From Bacteroidales bacterium (GTDB lineage Bacteria > Bacteroidota > Bacteroidia > Bacteroidales > UBA932), in NCBI GenBank assembly GCA_012798805.1, contig JAAZMM010000109.1, positions 1 through 37,528 on the forward strand: a stretch of 37,528 nt of DNA, in the 5' to 3' direction. Below the pieces are notes generated by a model that saw only the letters and a list, made by a program, of their open reading frames with translations, ran no database searches and was not told the origin of the DNA. Positions within the stretch are counted from its first letter, which is position 1. Every line of letters begins with the position of its first letter. Made by a program: the position numbers and the translations under genes. Positions 7,725 through 15,601 of this stretch are shown here, one piece after another.

Positions 7725-8471
7725 GTGGAGCTAGGGTCATACAGAGGGGATTTGCACACTCACACTCTTCTCTCCCCCTGCGGTGACATCGAAATGACCC
7801 CGGAATTCATAGTCCGCCGCGCCCGGGAGAAGGGGTGCAGTATTGTGGGCATAACCGACCACAACACCACCCGTCAAGCTCCGTTGATACGTGAACTTGG
7901 TATGGAAAATGATATTTTGGTGCTTTGTGGAGCGGAAATTACCACAAGAGAAGAAGTGCACTGTCTCGGTTTTGTTGAGGATCAGGAGCGGCTTGATATG
8001 TTGCAGGAGTATCTATCCAAACACCTTCCCCCGATACCTAACGTTCCTGAAAAATTTGGTTATCAGGTCTGGGTGGACCGCGATGAAAACATAGTCGGCG
8101 AAGAGGAGTATCTTCTCATCTCCGCCATTGATCAGTCCATAGAACAAATAGAATCCTTTATCAGGAGTTTGGATGGCATTTTTGTGCTTGCACATATAGA
8201 CAAAAGCCGTTATTCGGTACTAAGTCAACTTGGATTCATTCCATTTGATCTAACCCCGGATGCTCTCGAGATCTCCCCCCGGTGTGATCTTGATCAATTG
8301 CTCCAAACTCACAAATACCTCTCAAAATATCGTTTCATTCGTTCCTCGGATGCCCATTATCAGGAGGATTTTGCCACTTCCGGCTCTTATTTCCACATAA
8401 AAGAACTTACATTTGCGGAGGTAGCAATGGCTATCAGGGGGCAGGAGGGGAGGTTTGTTTCACTTAATTGA
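7725..8471 (+). CDS. PHP domain metal-dependent phosphoesterase
   Basis: A 248-residue PHP-fold protein. Metal-binding motifs are in order: DLHTHTLLSPCGD near the N terminus, GITDHNT, CGAEITT, VLAHIDKS and RSSDAHY near the C terminus, so a trinuclear-type site looks intact. Family members hydrolyse phosphomonoesters or cyclic phosphodiesters (histidinol phosphatase, RNase AM types), so this one could remove a phosphate placed by the neighbouring GHKL ATPases; this is inference. The start is GTG at 7725, five bases after the previous stop; no in-frame ATG fits because the first motif begins at residue 7. It ends just before the second GHKL gene. Confidence 0.92.
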   Translation: MELGSYRGDLHTHTLLSPCGDIEMTPEFIVRRAREKGCSIVGITDHNTTRQAPLIRELGMENDILVLCGAEITTREEVHCLGFVEDQERLDMLQEYLSKHLPPIPNVPEKFGYQVWVDRDENIVGEEEYLLISAIDQSIEQIESFIRSLDGIFVLAHIDKSRYSVLSQLGFIPFDLTPDALEISPRCDLDQLLQTHKYLSKYRFIRSSDAHYQEDFATSGSYFHIKELTFAEVAMAIRGQEGRFVSLN

Positions 8472-8482
8472 CTTTTGAAAGT

Positions 8483-9010
8483 ATGAATGACCTTGCAATG
8501 CATATCCTGGACATTGTCCAAAATTCCATTTCGGCGGGAGCCAAAAATATATGGATTGAGGTGCTGGTGTCGGTGGCCCGCGATCTGCTCTCCATCTCCA
8601 TACGTGATGACGGTAAGGGAATGACCCCTGAGATGATAGCAAAGGTAACGGATCCCTACTGTACTACCCGTACTACCCGTAAAGTGGGACTCGGACTTCC
8701 ACTTTTCAGACAGACTGCAGAGCAGGCGGGAGGCTCTCTTTCCATTGAGTCCACCCTCGGAGTAGGTACTACCGTAACGGCGAATTTTGGCCTGAATCAC
8801 ATAGATCGTCCTCCTATGGGAGACCTGGCCAATGCCTACGTGCTGCTGCTCGGTGCCAATCCCGATATTAACCTGATACTGCACTATGTTACGGATGAAA
8901 ATGAGTTTAGTGTCAGTACGAGAGAAATCAATGAGGCTCTGGATGGATTGCCGCTTAACGATCCTCAGGTTATGAGAATGATTTATGAGATGGTCGAAAG
9001 TAACATCTAA
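8483..9010 (+). CDS. GHKL histidine-kinase-like ATPase without a dimerisation domain
   Basis: A 175-residue protein made of a HATPase_c domain (N-box HILDIVQNSISAGAK, G1 DDGKGM, F/G2 DPYCTTRTTRKVGLGLP, final GVGTTVTANF) and a C-terminal extension of about 65 residues that I do not recognise. It lacks any DHp phosphoacceptor or sensor domain, so it must act on a partner. I chose ATG 8483 over the TTG at 8468, which overlaps the PHP stop; ATG 8498 (MHILDIV) is another possible start. Last gene of the six-gene sensor set; the hydrogenase genes begin 122 bases later. Confidence 0.88.
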   Translation: MNDLAMHILDIVQNSISAGAKNIWIEVLVSVARDLLSISIRDDGKGMTPEMIAKVTDPYCTTRTTRKVGLGLPLFRQTAEQAGGSLSIESTLGVGTTVTANFGLNHIDRPPMGDLANAYVLLLGANPDINLILHYVTDENEFSVSTREINEALDGLPLNDPQVMRMIYEMVESNI

Positions 9011-9057
9011 AAACTTTCTTTTTGCTAATGAGAAATAATATAACTATTTTTACACCC

Positions 9058-9065
9058 TATATTTG
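9058..9065 (+). promoter_or_regulatory. Candidate -7 element for the hydrogenase operon
   Basis: TATATTTG matches TAnnTTTG, 67 bases before the first hydrogenase ATG. No TTG is found 17-23 bases upstream. An imperfect TGTTAG-AACA-TTAAAC dyad at 9092-9107 lies between it and the start codon. Confidence 0.35.
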
Positions 9066-9084
9066 GGAAAACTCTGTTTTTCCC
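9065..9084 (+). terminator. Possible weak terminator or leader hairpin
   Basis: GGGAAAA (9065-9071) pairs with TTTTCCC (9078-9084) across a 6-base loop and is followed by TTTATT. It lies between the sensor set and the hydrogenase genes and could partly separate their expression. The stem is short, so this is tentative. Confidence 0.35.
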
Positions 9085-9132
9085 TTTATTATGTTAGAAC
9101 ATTAAACACTTTATAATATAAAATTCACCAAT

Positions 9133-9534
9133 ATGAACAAGATTAGATCGCTTGATGATTTGCGCAAAATGAAGCAAAACCTCAAGTCGGACATTTCAAT
9201 CCGCGAGAAAAGTGATAAAGCGGAGGAGATGGTTAGAATCAGGGTAGCAATGGCTACCTGCGGTATTGCAGCCGGCGCACGTGATGTGATGAATACATTG
9301 CTGGCGAAGGTCGAAAAAGATTCCCTCCCCGTAGTTGTCACCCAGGGCGGCTGTATGGGCTATTGTTATGCAGAGCCTACCATCGAAGTTGCTATTCCGG
9401 GCAAAGATCCCGTAGTTTTCGGTAACGTTGACTCAGCCAAGGCGCTTGAGATCGTTGACAAGTACATTGTCGGAGGAGAACTCATTGATGGCGTTATTCC
9501 GGTTAATTACCAGACAATCCAGGAAAAGCTCTAG
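9133..9534 (+). CDS. HndB-like thioredoxin-fold (2Fe-2S) ferredoxin subunit
   Basis: A 133-residue protein resembling HndB of the Desulfovibrio Hnd hydrogenase and the N-terminal ferredoxin domain of NuoF-like HydB. MATCGIAAGARDVMN (Cys43) and GGCMGYCYAEP (Cys74 and Cys78) are the cluster region. Only three cysteines are in the expected places; the first Cys of the usual C-x4-C pair is Val38, a deviation I recall from HndB-type proteins, so whether a [2Fe-2S] cluster binds is uncertain. It begins the hydrogenase operon, with the NuoF-like gene two bases after its stop, so it is probably a fourth subunit or an electron-transfer adaptor of the complex. Confidence 0.9.
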   Translation: MNKIRSLDDLRKMKQNLKSDISIREKSDKAEEMVRIRVAMATCGIAAGARDVMNTLLAKVEKDSLPVVVTQGGCMGYCYAEPTIEVAIPGKDPVVFGNVDSAKALEIVDKYIVGGELIDGVIPVNYQTIQEKL

Positions 9535-9536
9535 TT

Positions 9537-11327
9537 ATGGTACAGATAAAAATGCATTTACTGGTATGTGGCGGTACAGGTTGCCGCGCATCCGAGAGCG
9601 CTGTTCTGGTTGAGCAGCTAAATCATCAGCTTAAGCTTAATGGGCTTGCAGATGAGGTTAAGGTTATTACCACAGGTTGCTTTGGTTTCTGCGAAAAGGG
9701 ACCCATCGTTAAGGTAATTCCCGACAATACCTTCTACACTAATGTTACACCCGAGGATGCCGAAGAGATTGTAAAAGAACATGTGCTCAAAGGCAGGAAA
9801 GTGAATCGTCTGCTATATGAGGATCCGGAGACACAGGAGCATGTGAGTGATTCCAAACACATGGAGTTCTATCAGAAGCAGGTTAGAATAGCTCTGCGCA
9901 ACTGCGGATTCATCGATCCTGAAAATATTGACGAGTACATCGTTCGTGACGGCTATGCCGCTCTTGGTCAGGTGCTCGCATCCGACCCTAAGGAGACTAT
10001 TGATATCATCAAGAAGTCGGGCCTGAGGGGCAGGGGAGGTGCCGGTTTTCCTACCGGTCTCAAATGGGAGATAGCAGCAGGCAACAAGGCTGATCAGAAG
10101 TATGTGGTTTGTAATGCTGACGAGGGTGACCCGGGAGCCTTTATGGACCGTTCCATTCTTGAGGGTGACCCCAACTCCATTATTGAAGCTATGGCAATTT
10201 GCGGTTATTGCATTGGAGCAACCAAAGGTCTGATATATATCAGGGCCGAGTATCCTCTTGCAATTCATCGTCTCGAGATTGCCATCAAGCAGGCTCGCGA
10301 ATATGGTCTTCTTGGAAAAGATATTCTGGGTAGCGGATTTGATTTTGATATCGAACTGCGTCTTGGTGCCGGAGCATTTGTCTGCGGTGAAGAGACTGCA
10401 TTGATCCACTCTATGGAGGGATTCCGCGGAGAACCCACTATCAAGCCGCCATTCCCGGCGCAGTCCGGATATTTGGGCAAACCGACAAACGTTAATAACG
10501 TCGAGACCTTCGCCAATGTGCCCCCTATTATTCTCAAGGGGTGGGAGTGGTTTAATTCCATTGGTTCGGAGAAGTCCAAAGGCACCAAGGTGTTTGCACT
10601 TGCAGGTAAGATCAACAACGTGGGTCTTATCGAGGTTCCCATGGGTACCACCCTTCGCGATGTGATTTTTGAAATTGGAGGCGGTATCAAGGATGGTAAG
10701 CGCTTCAAGGCTGTACAGACCGGAGGTCCTTCCGGCGGATGTCTGACGGAGCAGCATCTCGATACCCCCATTGACTTTGAACATCTCGCCGCTGCCGGCT
10801 CAATGATGGGTTCCGGTGGTATGATTGTGATGGATGAAGATGACTGTATGGTATCCGTTGCCAAGTTCTATCTCGACTTCATCGTTGAGGAGTCTTGTGG
10901 AAAATGCGCCCCATGTCGTATCGGCAGCAAGCGTATGCATGAGATCCTTGAGAAGATATGTCAGGGTAAAGGCACTATGGAAGATCTCGATTACCTCGAA
11001 AATCTCGGTAAGGTAATCAAGGATACCGCTCTTTGCGGTCTGGGCCAGACGGCACCCAATCCGGTGCTCTCCACCTTGCTATATTTCAGAGATGAATATG
11101 TTGCTCACGTGATAGACAAGAAGTGCCCTGCAGGACAGTGTAAAGCTCTTAAGAGTTACACTATCGATCCTGAAAAGTGTATCGGATGTACTCTGTGCGC
11201 TCGCACTTGTCCTACCAATGCCATCATTGGCGATAAGAAGGTACCTCACGTAATCGACCAGTCGAAATGCATCAAGTGTGGTGCTTGTTATGATAAATGT
11301 AAGTTCGGTGCAATCCAAATACGCTGA
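9537..11327 (+). CDS. hydB: Electron-bifurcating hydrogenase NADH-binding subunit (HydB/HndC, NuoF-like)
   Basis: A 596-residue flavoprotein that exchanges electrons with NAD(P)H in the bifurcating hydrogenase complex. The N-terminal thioredoxin-like [2Fe-2S] domain has CGGTGC (Cys11, Cys16) and GCFGFC. The NuoF core has GLRGRGGAGFPTGLKW (FMN/NADH site), NADEGDPGAFMDR, and GAGAYVCGEETAL-type residues (GAGAFVCGEETAL). The SCGKCAPCRIGS motif binds the [4Fe-4S] cluster near residue 450, with ALCGLGQ downstream. The last 60 residues hold two ferredoxin motifs, CIGCTLCARTCP and CIKCGACYDKC. Length is as in Thermotoga HydB. It shares an operon with the HndB-like gene before it and hydA eight bases after. 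Confidence 0.96.
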   Translation: MVQIKMHLLVCGGTGCRASESAVLVEQLNHQLKLNGLADEVKVITTGCFGFCEKGPIVKVIPDNTFYTNVTPEDAEEIVKEHVLKGRKVNRLLYEDPETQEHVSDSKHMEFYQKQVRIALRNCGFIDPENIDEYIVRDGYAALGQVLASDPKETIDIIKKSGLRGRGGAGFPTGLKWEIAAGNKADQKYVVCNADEGDPGAFMDRSILEGDPNSIIEAMAICGYCIGATKGLIYIRAEYPLAIHRLEIAIKQAREYGLLGKDILGSGFDFDIELRLGAGAFVCGEETALIHSMEGFRGEPTIKPPFPAQSGYLGKPTNVNNVETFANVPPIILKGWEWFNSIGSEKSKGTKVFALAGKINNVGLIEVPMGTTLRDVIFEIGGGIKDGKRFKAVQTGGPSGGCLTEQHLDTPIDFEHLAAAGSMMGSGGMIVMDEDDCMVSVAKFYLDFIVEESCGKCAPCRIGSKRMHEILEKICQGKGTMEDLDYLENLGKVIKDTALCGLGQTAPNPVLSTLLYFRDEYVAHVIDKKCPAGQCKALKSYTIDPEKCIGCTLCARTCPTNAIIGDKKVPHVIDQSKCIKCGACYDKCKFGAIQIR

Positions 11328-11335
11328 TAATAATT

Positions 11336-13102
11336 ATGGACAAAATAAAACTCACTATAGATAATATGCCTGTAGAGGTTGTTAAAGGTACAACCATATT
11401 TCAGGCTGCACGTCAGGTCGGTATTAATATCCCTGCACTGTGCTATATGAACCTGGAGCATCTGGGTGTGGAAAATCGCCCCGGTGCCTGCCGCATTTGT
11501 GTGGTAGAGGTAGAGGGACGCCGCAATCTGGCTCCTTCCTGCTCCACTGACTGTACTGAAGGTATGGTTGTTAAAACCAATACTCCAAAAGTACTCAATG
11601 CTCGCAAAGTGGTTATGGAACTAATCCTCTCGAACCACCCTAATGATTGCCTCGCATGTCCTTCAAACAATAAATGCGAGTTGCAGACACTTGCTGCAAC
11701 ACTTGGTATAAGAGAGATACCCATGGTAGAAAACGCTGCGATGTCCACCTATCGTAAGGATCACTCACTCTCTTTGCAGAGAGATATGGACAAGTGTATT
11801 CTATGCCGCCGTTGTGAGACCATGTGTAACGATGTACAGACTGTAGGTGCTCTGGGAACCATCAATCGTGGCTTTATCTCGGTTGTAGCCCCTGCTTTCG
11901 AACAGGACCTTGCGGATTCCTCCTGTGTATTCTGTGGACAGTGCGTTGCTGTTTGTCCTACCGGAGCTTTGACCAGGACCGATGATACAGGAAGAGTCTT
12001 CAAGGCTTTGGCCGATCCTACCAAGACCGTTGTGGTACAGACGGCGCCTGCCGTTCGTGCTGCTCTGGGAGAGGAGTTCGGTATCAAGCCCGGTACAAGT
12101 GTTACCGGTAAGATGGCTGCTGCATTACGCAGACTTGGATTTGACAAGGTGTTCGATACCGATTTTGCTGCTGACCTTACCATTATGGAGGAGGGAACAG
12201 AGCTTCTCGGACGTATTGGAGCCTTCCTTGGGGGTGACACTTCGGTTAAACTTCCGTTACTTACCTCATGCTGTCCTGCATGGATTAATTTCTTTGAACA
12301 GAATTACTCCGATATGCTGGATCAGCCCTCTACTGCCAAATCGCCTCAGCAGATGTTTGGAGCGGTAGCCAAGAACTATTTGGCCAAGAAAATGGGTGTC
12401 AAGAGGGAGGATCTCGTTGTAGTATCGGTAATGCCTTGCATTGCCAAGAAATATGAGTGTACCAGAAAGGAATTCTCGGTGGATGGCAATCCCGATGTGG
12501 ATATCTCCATTTCTACCGTAGAGCTGGCTTCCATGATTAAGATGGCCAATATCGATTTTGTTTCGTTACCGGATGAGGATTTTGATCATCCTCTGGGCGA
12601 ATCTACCGGTGCGGCTGTGATCTTCGGTGCTACCGGAGGTGTTATGGAGGCTGCCGTACGTACTGCTTATGAGGTATTTACCGGCAAGACACTTGAGCGT
12701 CTCGATTTCAAGGAGCTCCGCGGTTTTGAGGGTATCCGTACGGCAAGTGTTGATTTCAACGGTACTACGGTTAATGTCTGCATCGCACACCAGTTGGGCA
12801 ATGCCCGTAAGGTAATGGATGGTGTCCGTAGTGGAGAATTAAATTTCCACGCAATTGAGGTGATGGCATGCCCCGGAGGCTGTATCGGTGGAGCCGGACA
12901 GCCCTATCACCTGGGTGACTCATCAGTACTTAAGGCCAGAGCAGAATCACTCTATAAAGAGGATGCCGACAAACCCTTGCGTAAGTCTCACGAGAACCCT
13001 TACATCACCAAGCTCTATGAGGAATTCCTTGGTGAGCCGATGAGCGAACTTGCACACCATTTGCTCCATACACACTATTTTGACAAACACCATAAAATAT
13101 AG
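11336..13102 (+). CDS. hydA: [FeFe] hydrogenase catalytic subunit (HydA/HndD, group A)
   Basis: A 588-residue cytoplasmic catalytic subunit that reduces protons to H2 (or the reverse). Domains in order: plant-type [2Fe-2S] (Cys36, 52, 55, 69), His-Cys [4Fe-4S] (His101, Cys105, 108, 114), two [4Fe-4S] clusters (Cys154-157-160-164 and 197-200-203-207), and the H-domain. All three canonical H-cluster loops are present: TSCCPAW (310-316), MPCIAKKYE (366-374) and ACPGGCIGGAGQP (511-523). A C-terminal small-subunit-like segment (YEEFLGEPMSELAHHLL) closes the protein. This is the multi-cluster M3 arrangement used with NuoE/NuoF-like partners, here encoded on both sides. Maturases HydE, F and G are not in the window. 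Confidence 0.97.
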   Translation: MDKIKLTIDNMPVEVVKGTTIFQAARQVGINIPALCYMNLEHLGVENRPGACRICVVEVEGRRNLAPSCSTDCTEGMVVKTNTPKVLNARKVVMELILSNHPNDCLACPSNNKCELQTLAATLGIREIPMVENAAMSTYRKDHSLSLQRDMDKCILCRRCETMCNDVQTVGALGTINRGFISVVAPAFEQDLADSSCVFCGQCVAVCPTGALTRTDDTGRVFKALADPTKTVVVQTAPAVRAALGEEFGIKPGTSVTGKMAAALRRLGFDKVFDTDFAADLTIMEEGTELLGRIGAFLGGDTSVKLPLLTSCCPAWINFFEQNYSDMLDQPSTAKSPQQMFGAVAKNYLAKKMGVKREDLVVVSVMPCIAKKYECTRKEFSVDGNPDVDISISTVELASMIKMANIDFVSLPDEDFDHPLGESTGAAVIFGATGGVMEAAVRTAYEVFTGKTLERLDFKELRGFEGIRTASVDFNGTTVNVCIAHQLGNARKVMDGVRSGELNFHAIEVMACPGGCIGGAGQPYHLGDSSVLKARAESLYKEDADKPLRKSHENPYITKLYEEFLGEPMSELAHHLLHTHYFDKHHKI

Positions 13103-13111
13103 GATAGAGAT

Positions 13112-13585
13112 ATGAAAATCGAATTACATGATAGCCATATCAGGCAGATTAAAGAGATATGCGACTCATTTGACAACAATCCGGGTGAGTTGATTAATGT
13201 TCTGCACAAGACACAAAATGTCTTCGGATACCTTCCCGAAGAGATCCAGAGGGTTATAGCCCGCAATCTCGGGATCCCAGTAACCAGGGTTTATGGTGTT
13301 GTGAGCTTCTACTCATTCTTTACTATGAAGCCCAAGGGCAAATATGCCGTGTCGCTTTGTATGGGAACGGCTTGCTATGTGCGCGGAGCCGAAGATGTTC
13401 TGGATGAACTAAAGAAAGAGCTTGGAATTGAAGTCGGCGGTGTGACCGAAGATGGAAAATTCTCCCTCGATTGTCTGCGTTGCGTTGGTGCTTGCGGACT
13501 GGCTCCCGTGCTTATGATAGGAGAGAAGGTTTATGGCCGTCTTACTCCTTCCATGGTAAAGGGTGTTCTTGCAGAGTATGAATAA
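13112..13585 (+). CDS. hydC: Bifurcating hydrogenase NuoE-like subunit (HydC/HndA)
   Basis: A 157-residue thioredoxin-fold [2Fe-2S] protein. The cluster ligands are CMGTACYVRGA (C-x4-C) and CLRCVGACGLAP, with the GACG pattern typical of NuoE. The N-terminal helical bundle has NVFGYLPEEIQRVIA and VYGVVSFYSFF, as in the family. It completes the set needed for confurcation of NADH and reduced ferredoxin to H2. The gene follows hydA by nine bases and is followed by a 15-bp hairpin. Gene order here is HndB-, HydB-, HydA-, HydC-like, different from Thermotoga hydC-hydB-hydA. Confidence 0.96.
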   Translation: MKIELHDSHIRQIKEICDSFDNNPGELINVLHKTQNVFGYLPEEIQRVIARNLGIPVTRVYGVVSFYSFFTMKPKGKYAVSLCMGTACYVRGAEDVLDELKKELGIEVGGVTEDGKFSLDCLRCVGACGLAPVLMIGEKVYGRLTPSMVKGVLAEYE

Positions 13586-13633
13586 TGGATGATGGGACGT
13601 CAGGTACGTCTCTGATCTTATACCACGTTTGAT

Positions 13634-13676
13634 GCCGGATGATTTGACGACATTTAAGTTTGTCAAATCATCCGGC
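13634..13676 (+). terminator. Hairpin ending the hydrogenase operon
   Basis: A perfect 15-bp stem (13634-13648 with 13662-13676) with a 13-base loop lies 48 bases after hydC. It has no long T-run, only a T-rich tail (ATCATTTTG), so it may be a processing or stabilising hairpin instead. Confidence 0.6.
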
Positions 13677-13721
13677 TCAATCATTTTGCTCTAAACGCAC
13701 CCTCTTTCTACAAAAAACAGT

Positions 13722-13729
13722 TAAATTTG
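13722..13729 (+). promoter_or_regulatory. Candidate -7 element close to the aldehyde dehydrogenase start
   Basis: TAAATTTG matches TAnnTTTG but ends only four bases before the ATG at 13734, so if used the message would be leaderless or nearly so. No -33 is seen at standard spacing. Confidence 0.35.
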
Positions 13730-13733
13730 CAGT

Positions 13734-15107
13734 ATGGACAGGATTATAGAGTTACAACGTAATTATTTTAAAACCGGAGCCACTTTGGGTTATGATTTTC
13801 GAATCAATCAGCTCAAAAGACTCAGGGAGATTATTCGAAAATATGAACCGGAGATCCTTGATGCATTTCTCAAGGATTACAATAAATCTGCATTTGATGT
13901 TATTTCAACGGAGATAGGCTATGCTCTCATCGAGCTGAACCATCTTATTAGGCGACTCAAGAAACTGATGAAGCCGAAGAGGGTCAAAACCTCCATTATC
14001 AACCGGCCATCAAAAGGATACATTGTGCCGGAACCCTACGGTGTTGCTTTGGTGGTGGCCCCATGGAATTATCCCTTCCATCTCTCCATCGTTCCCCTTG
14101 CGGCTGCTATGGCTGCAGGCAATACTGTGGTGCTTAAGCTCTCCACCAATACTCCCGCTATCTCGGAGCTTCTCCATCAAATATTGATGCAGTACTTTCC
14201 CGAAGACTACATTTATGTTACCTGGAGCTCACCAGAAGAGAGAGAAGCGCTCTTCGGAGGTAGATTTGACTATATCTTCTATACCGGATCGCCGGCAGTT
14301 GCACGTAAATTACAGTTGCGACAGGCTCAGGATGGTCGTTTGACTCCTATGACTCTTGAACTCGGGGGCAAGTCACCTTGTATAGTGGACAGTGATGCCG
14401 ATATTGATGCTGCTGCCCGCAGGATAGTTTGGGGCAAGTATTTAAATGCAGGTCAAACTTGTGTCGCACCCGATCACGTTTATGTGGAGAGGAGTCTTAA
14501 GGATGAGCTCGTGTCAAAAATGATTGGCTATATCAAAGAGTTTTACTATCACAAAACCGGTGGAGAGTACACTCTGCGGGAGGATTTTACCTTCGTGGTA
14601 AATGCAAAGGCCGTTGAGCGATTGCAAAGCGCTTTGGAGAATACAAGGATCCTCTGGGGCGGTAAGGTGCAGGAGCGTAGAATGGAGCCCACAATTATAG
14701 ATATGGTTACTGAAAAGAGTCCCATAATGCAAGAGGAGATATTTGGCCCGGTATTGCCCGTATTGGCATTCGACGATATATTTGCACTGGTGCGCAACAT
14801 CAAGAGTCTTGAAAAGCCTCTTGCTTTCTATTTTTTCGGTAAGAGGCATGCAGCTATGATGATGAGAGAGTGTCACTTTGGTGGCGGGTGTGTAAATGAT
14901 ACCATAATGCATTTGACTGAGCCCTCGATGCCCTTCGGTGGAGTCGGTCAAAGTGGTATGGGAGCATACCATGGAGATAAGAGCTTTGAAACCTTTTCCC
15001 ACTACAAGAGTATCCTAGTCAAGCATCCGCGCAAGGAACTTAAACTCAAATACCCTCCACACAATGCTTTTAAACTTCGCCTAAGTAAAAAATATCTAGG
15101 TCTATGA
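13734..15107 (+). CDS. ALDH3-type NAD(P)-dependent aldehyde dehydrogenase
   Basis: A 457-residue class 3 aldehyde dehydrogenase oxidising aldehydes to acids. Motifs are VVAPWNYPFHLSIVPLAAAMAAGNTVVLK (nucleotide fold), the general base in TLELGGKSP (Glu209) and the nucleophile in NAGQTCVAPDH (Cys243), plus EEIFGPVLPV and MPFGGVGQSGMGAYHG near the C terminus. Positions 209 and 243 and the length fit the ALDH3 family. The segment before TLELGG, residues 195-202 (LRQAQDGR), differs from the usual Ala-rich helix and may derive from a small repeat. A hydrophobic anchor, as in fatty aldehyde dehydrogenases, is not evident. Substrate is unknown. The next gene overlaps by four bases. Confidence 0.93.
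   Translation: MDRIIELQRNYFKTGATLGYDFRINQLKRLREIIRKYEPEILDAFLKDYNKSAFDVISTEIGYALIELNHLIRRLKKLMKPKRVKTSIINRPSKGYIVPEPYGVALVVAPWNYPFHLSIVPLAAAMAAGNTVVLKLSTNTPAISELLHQILMQYFPEDYIYVTWSSPEEREALFGGRFDYIFYTGSPAVARKLQLRQAQDGRLTPMTLELGGKSPCIVDSDADIDAAARRIVWGKYLNAGQTCVAPDHVYVERSLKDELVSKMIGYIKEFYYHKTGGEYTLREDFTFVVNAKAVERLQSALENTRILWGGKVQERRMEPTIIDMVTEKSPIMQEEIFGPVLPVLAFDDIFALVRNIKSLEKPLAFYFFGKRHAAMMMRECHFGGGCVNDTIMHLTEPSMPFGGVGQSGMGAYHGDKSFETFSHYKSILVKHPRKELKLKYPPHNAFKLRLSKKYLGL
14316..14339 (+). repeat. Possible REP-like palindromic-unit fragment within the aldehyde dehydrogenase gene
   Basis: The bases TTGCGACAGGCTCAGGATGG (14316-14335) resemble the dispersed CGACAAGCTCAGGATGA-type repeat seen in many bacterial genomes, and they encode the odd LRQAQDGR. 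One copy only in this window; resemblance is from memory. Confidence 0.25.
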
Positions 15108-15601
15108 AGAAAATAGTGTTGACAGTACTTTTAATAATTATTTCCTTTGGGGCGATAGGTGCCAATGAGGGGAAGATTGATTCGATCCTGCTCAGTATGG
15201 AGTCGCAGTATGAGATTGAATCGGTAAGGATGAAAGGGTCACTTTTCAGAATGATGATGCCTCTTATGAAAATTGATCGTCAGACCAGAAAGGCATTTAA
15301 GGCAATGAATATCGAAGAGATCGTCATTACTGATTTTCAGGATGAGCCGAAGCAGATTGCTTCAAAAGTGGTTGTGCAGCTATCTGAAGCTCTTGAGGCG
15401 ACTGGTTATATGATGGTACAACAGAAAGAACCGGCCTCTGATGAAGAGGTTAAAGTTGATTCTTATGCATTGATAGAGAGCGAGAAAGTGCTTGGTATGG
15501 CGATTCTTACACATTTTCCAAAAGCGAGCTTTCTCTGGATACGCTGTTCGATGGATATTGAGAAACTTGAAGAAATGGTGGGAGCAACGATGCCTAAATG
15601 A
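15104..15601 (+). CDS. Small secreted protein, DUF4252-like
   Basis: A 165-residue protein with a clear signal peptide (MKKIVLTVLLIIISFGAIGA). The mature part has SLFRMMMPLMKID, a strand EEIVITDFQ, a helix region with QLSEALEATGYMMV, and the end SMDIEKLEEMVGA. The order is reminiscent of the DUF4252 family of Bacteroidota exported proteins, but I hold this loosely. It has no lipobox or membrane segment beyond the signal peptide, so it is probably periplasmic. Its ATG overlaps the aldehyde dehydrogenase stop (ATGA), so the two are cotranslated. ftsY follows after 75 bases. Confidence 0.82.
   Translation: MKKIVLTVLLIIISFGAIGANEGKIDSILLSMESQYEIESVRMKGSLFRMMMPLMKIDRQTRKAFKAMNIEEIVITDFQDEPKQIASKVVVQLSEALEATGYMMVQQKEPASDEEVKVDSYALIESEKVLGMAILTHFPKASFLWIRCSMDIEKLEEMVGATMPK

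Noticed and set aside
9813-10784. Long open frame of 323 codons on the minus strand opposite hydB
   Set aside because: It is the mirror of a well-conserved coding sequence and has no domain, promoter or start context of its own; hydB explains the region fully.
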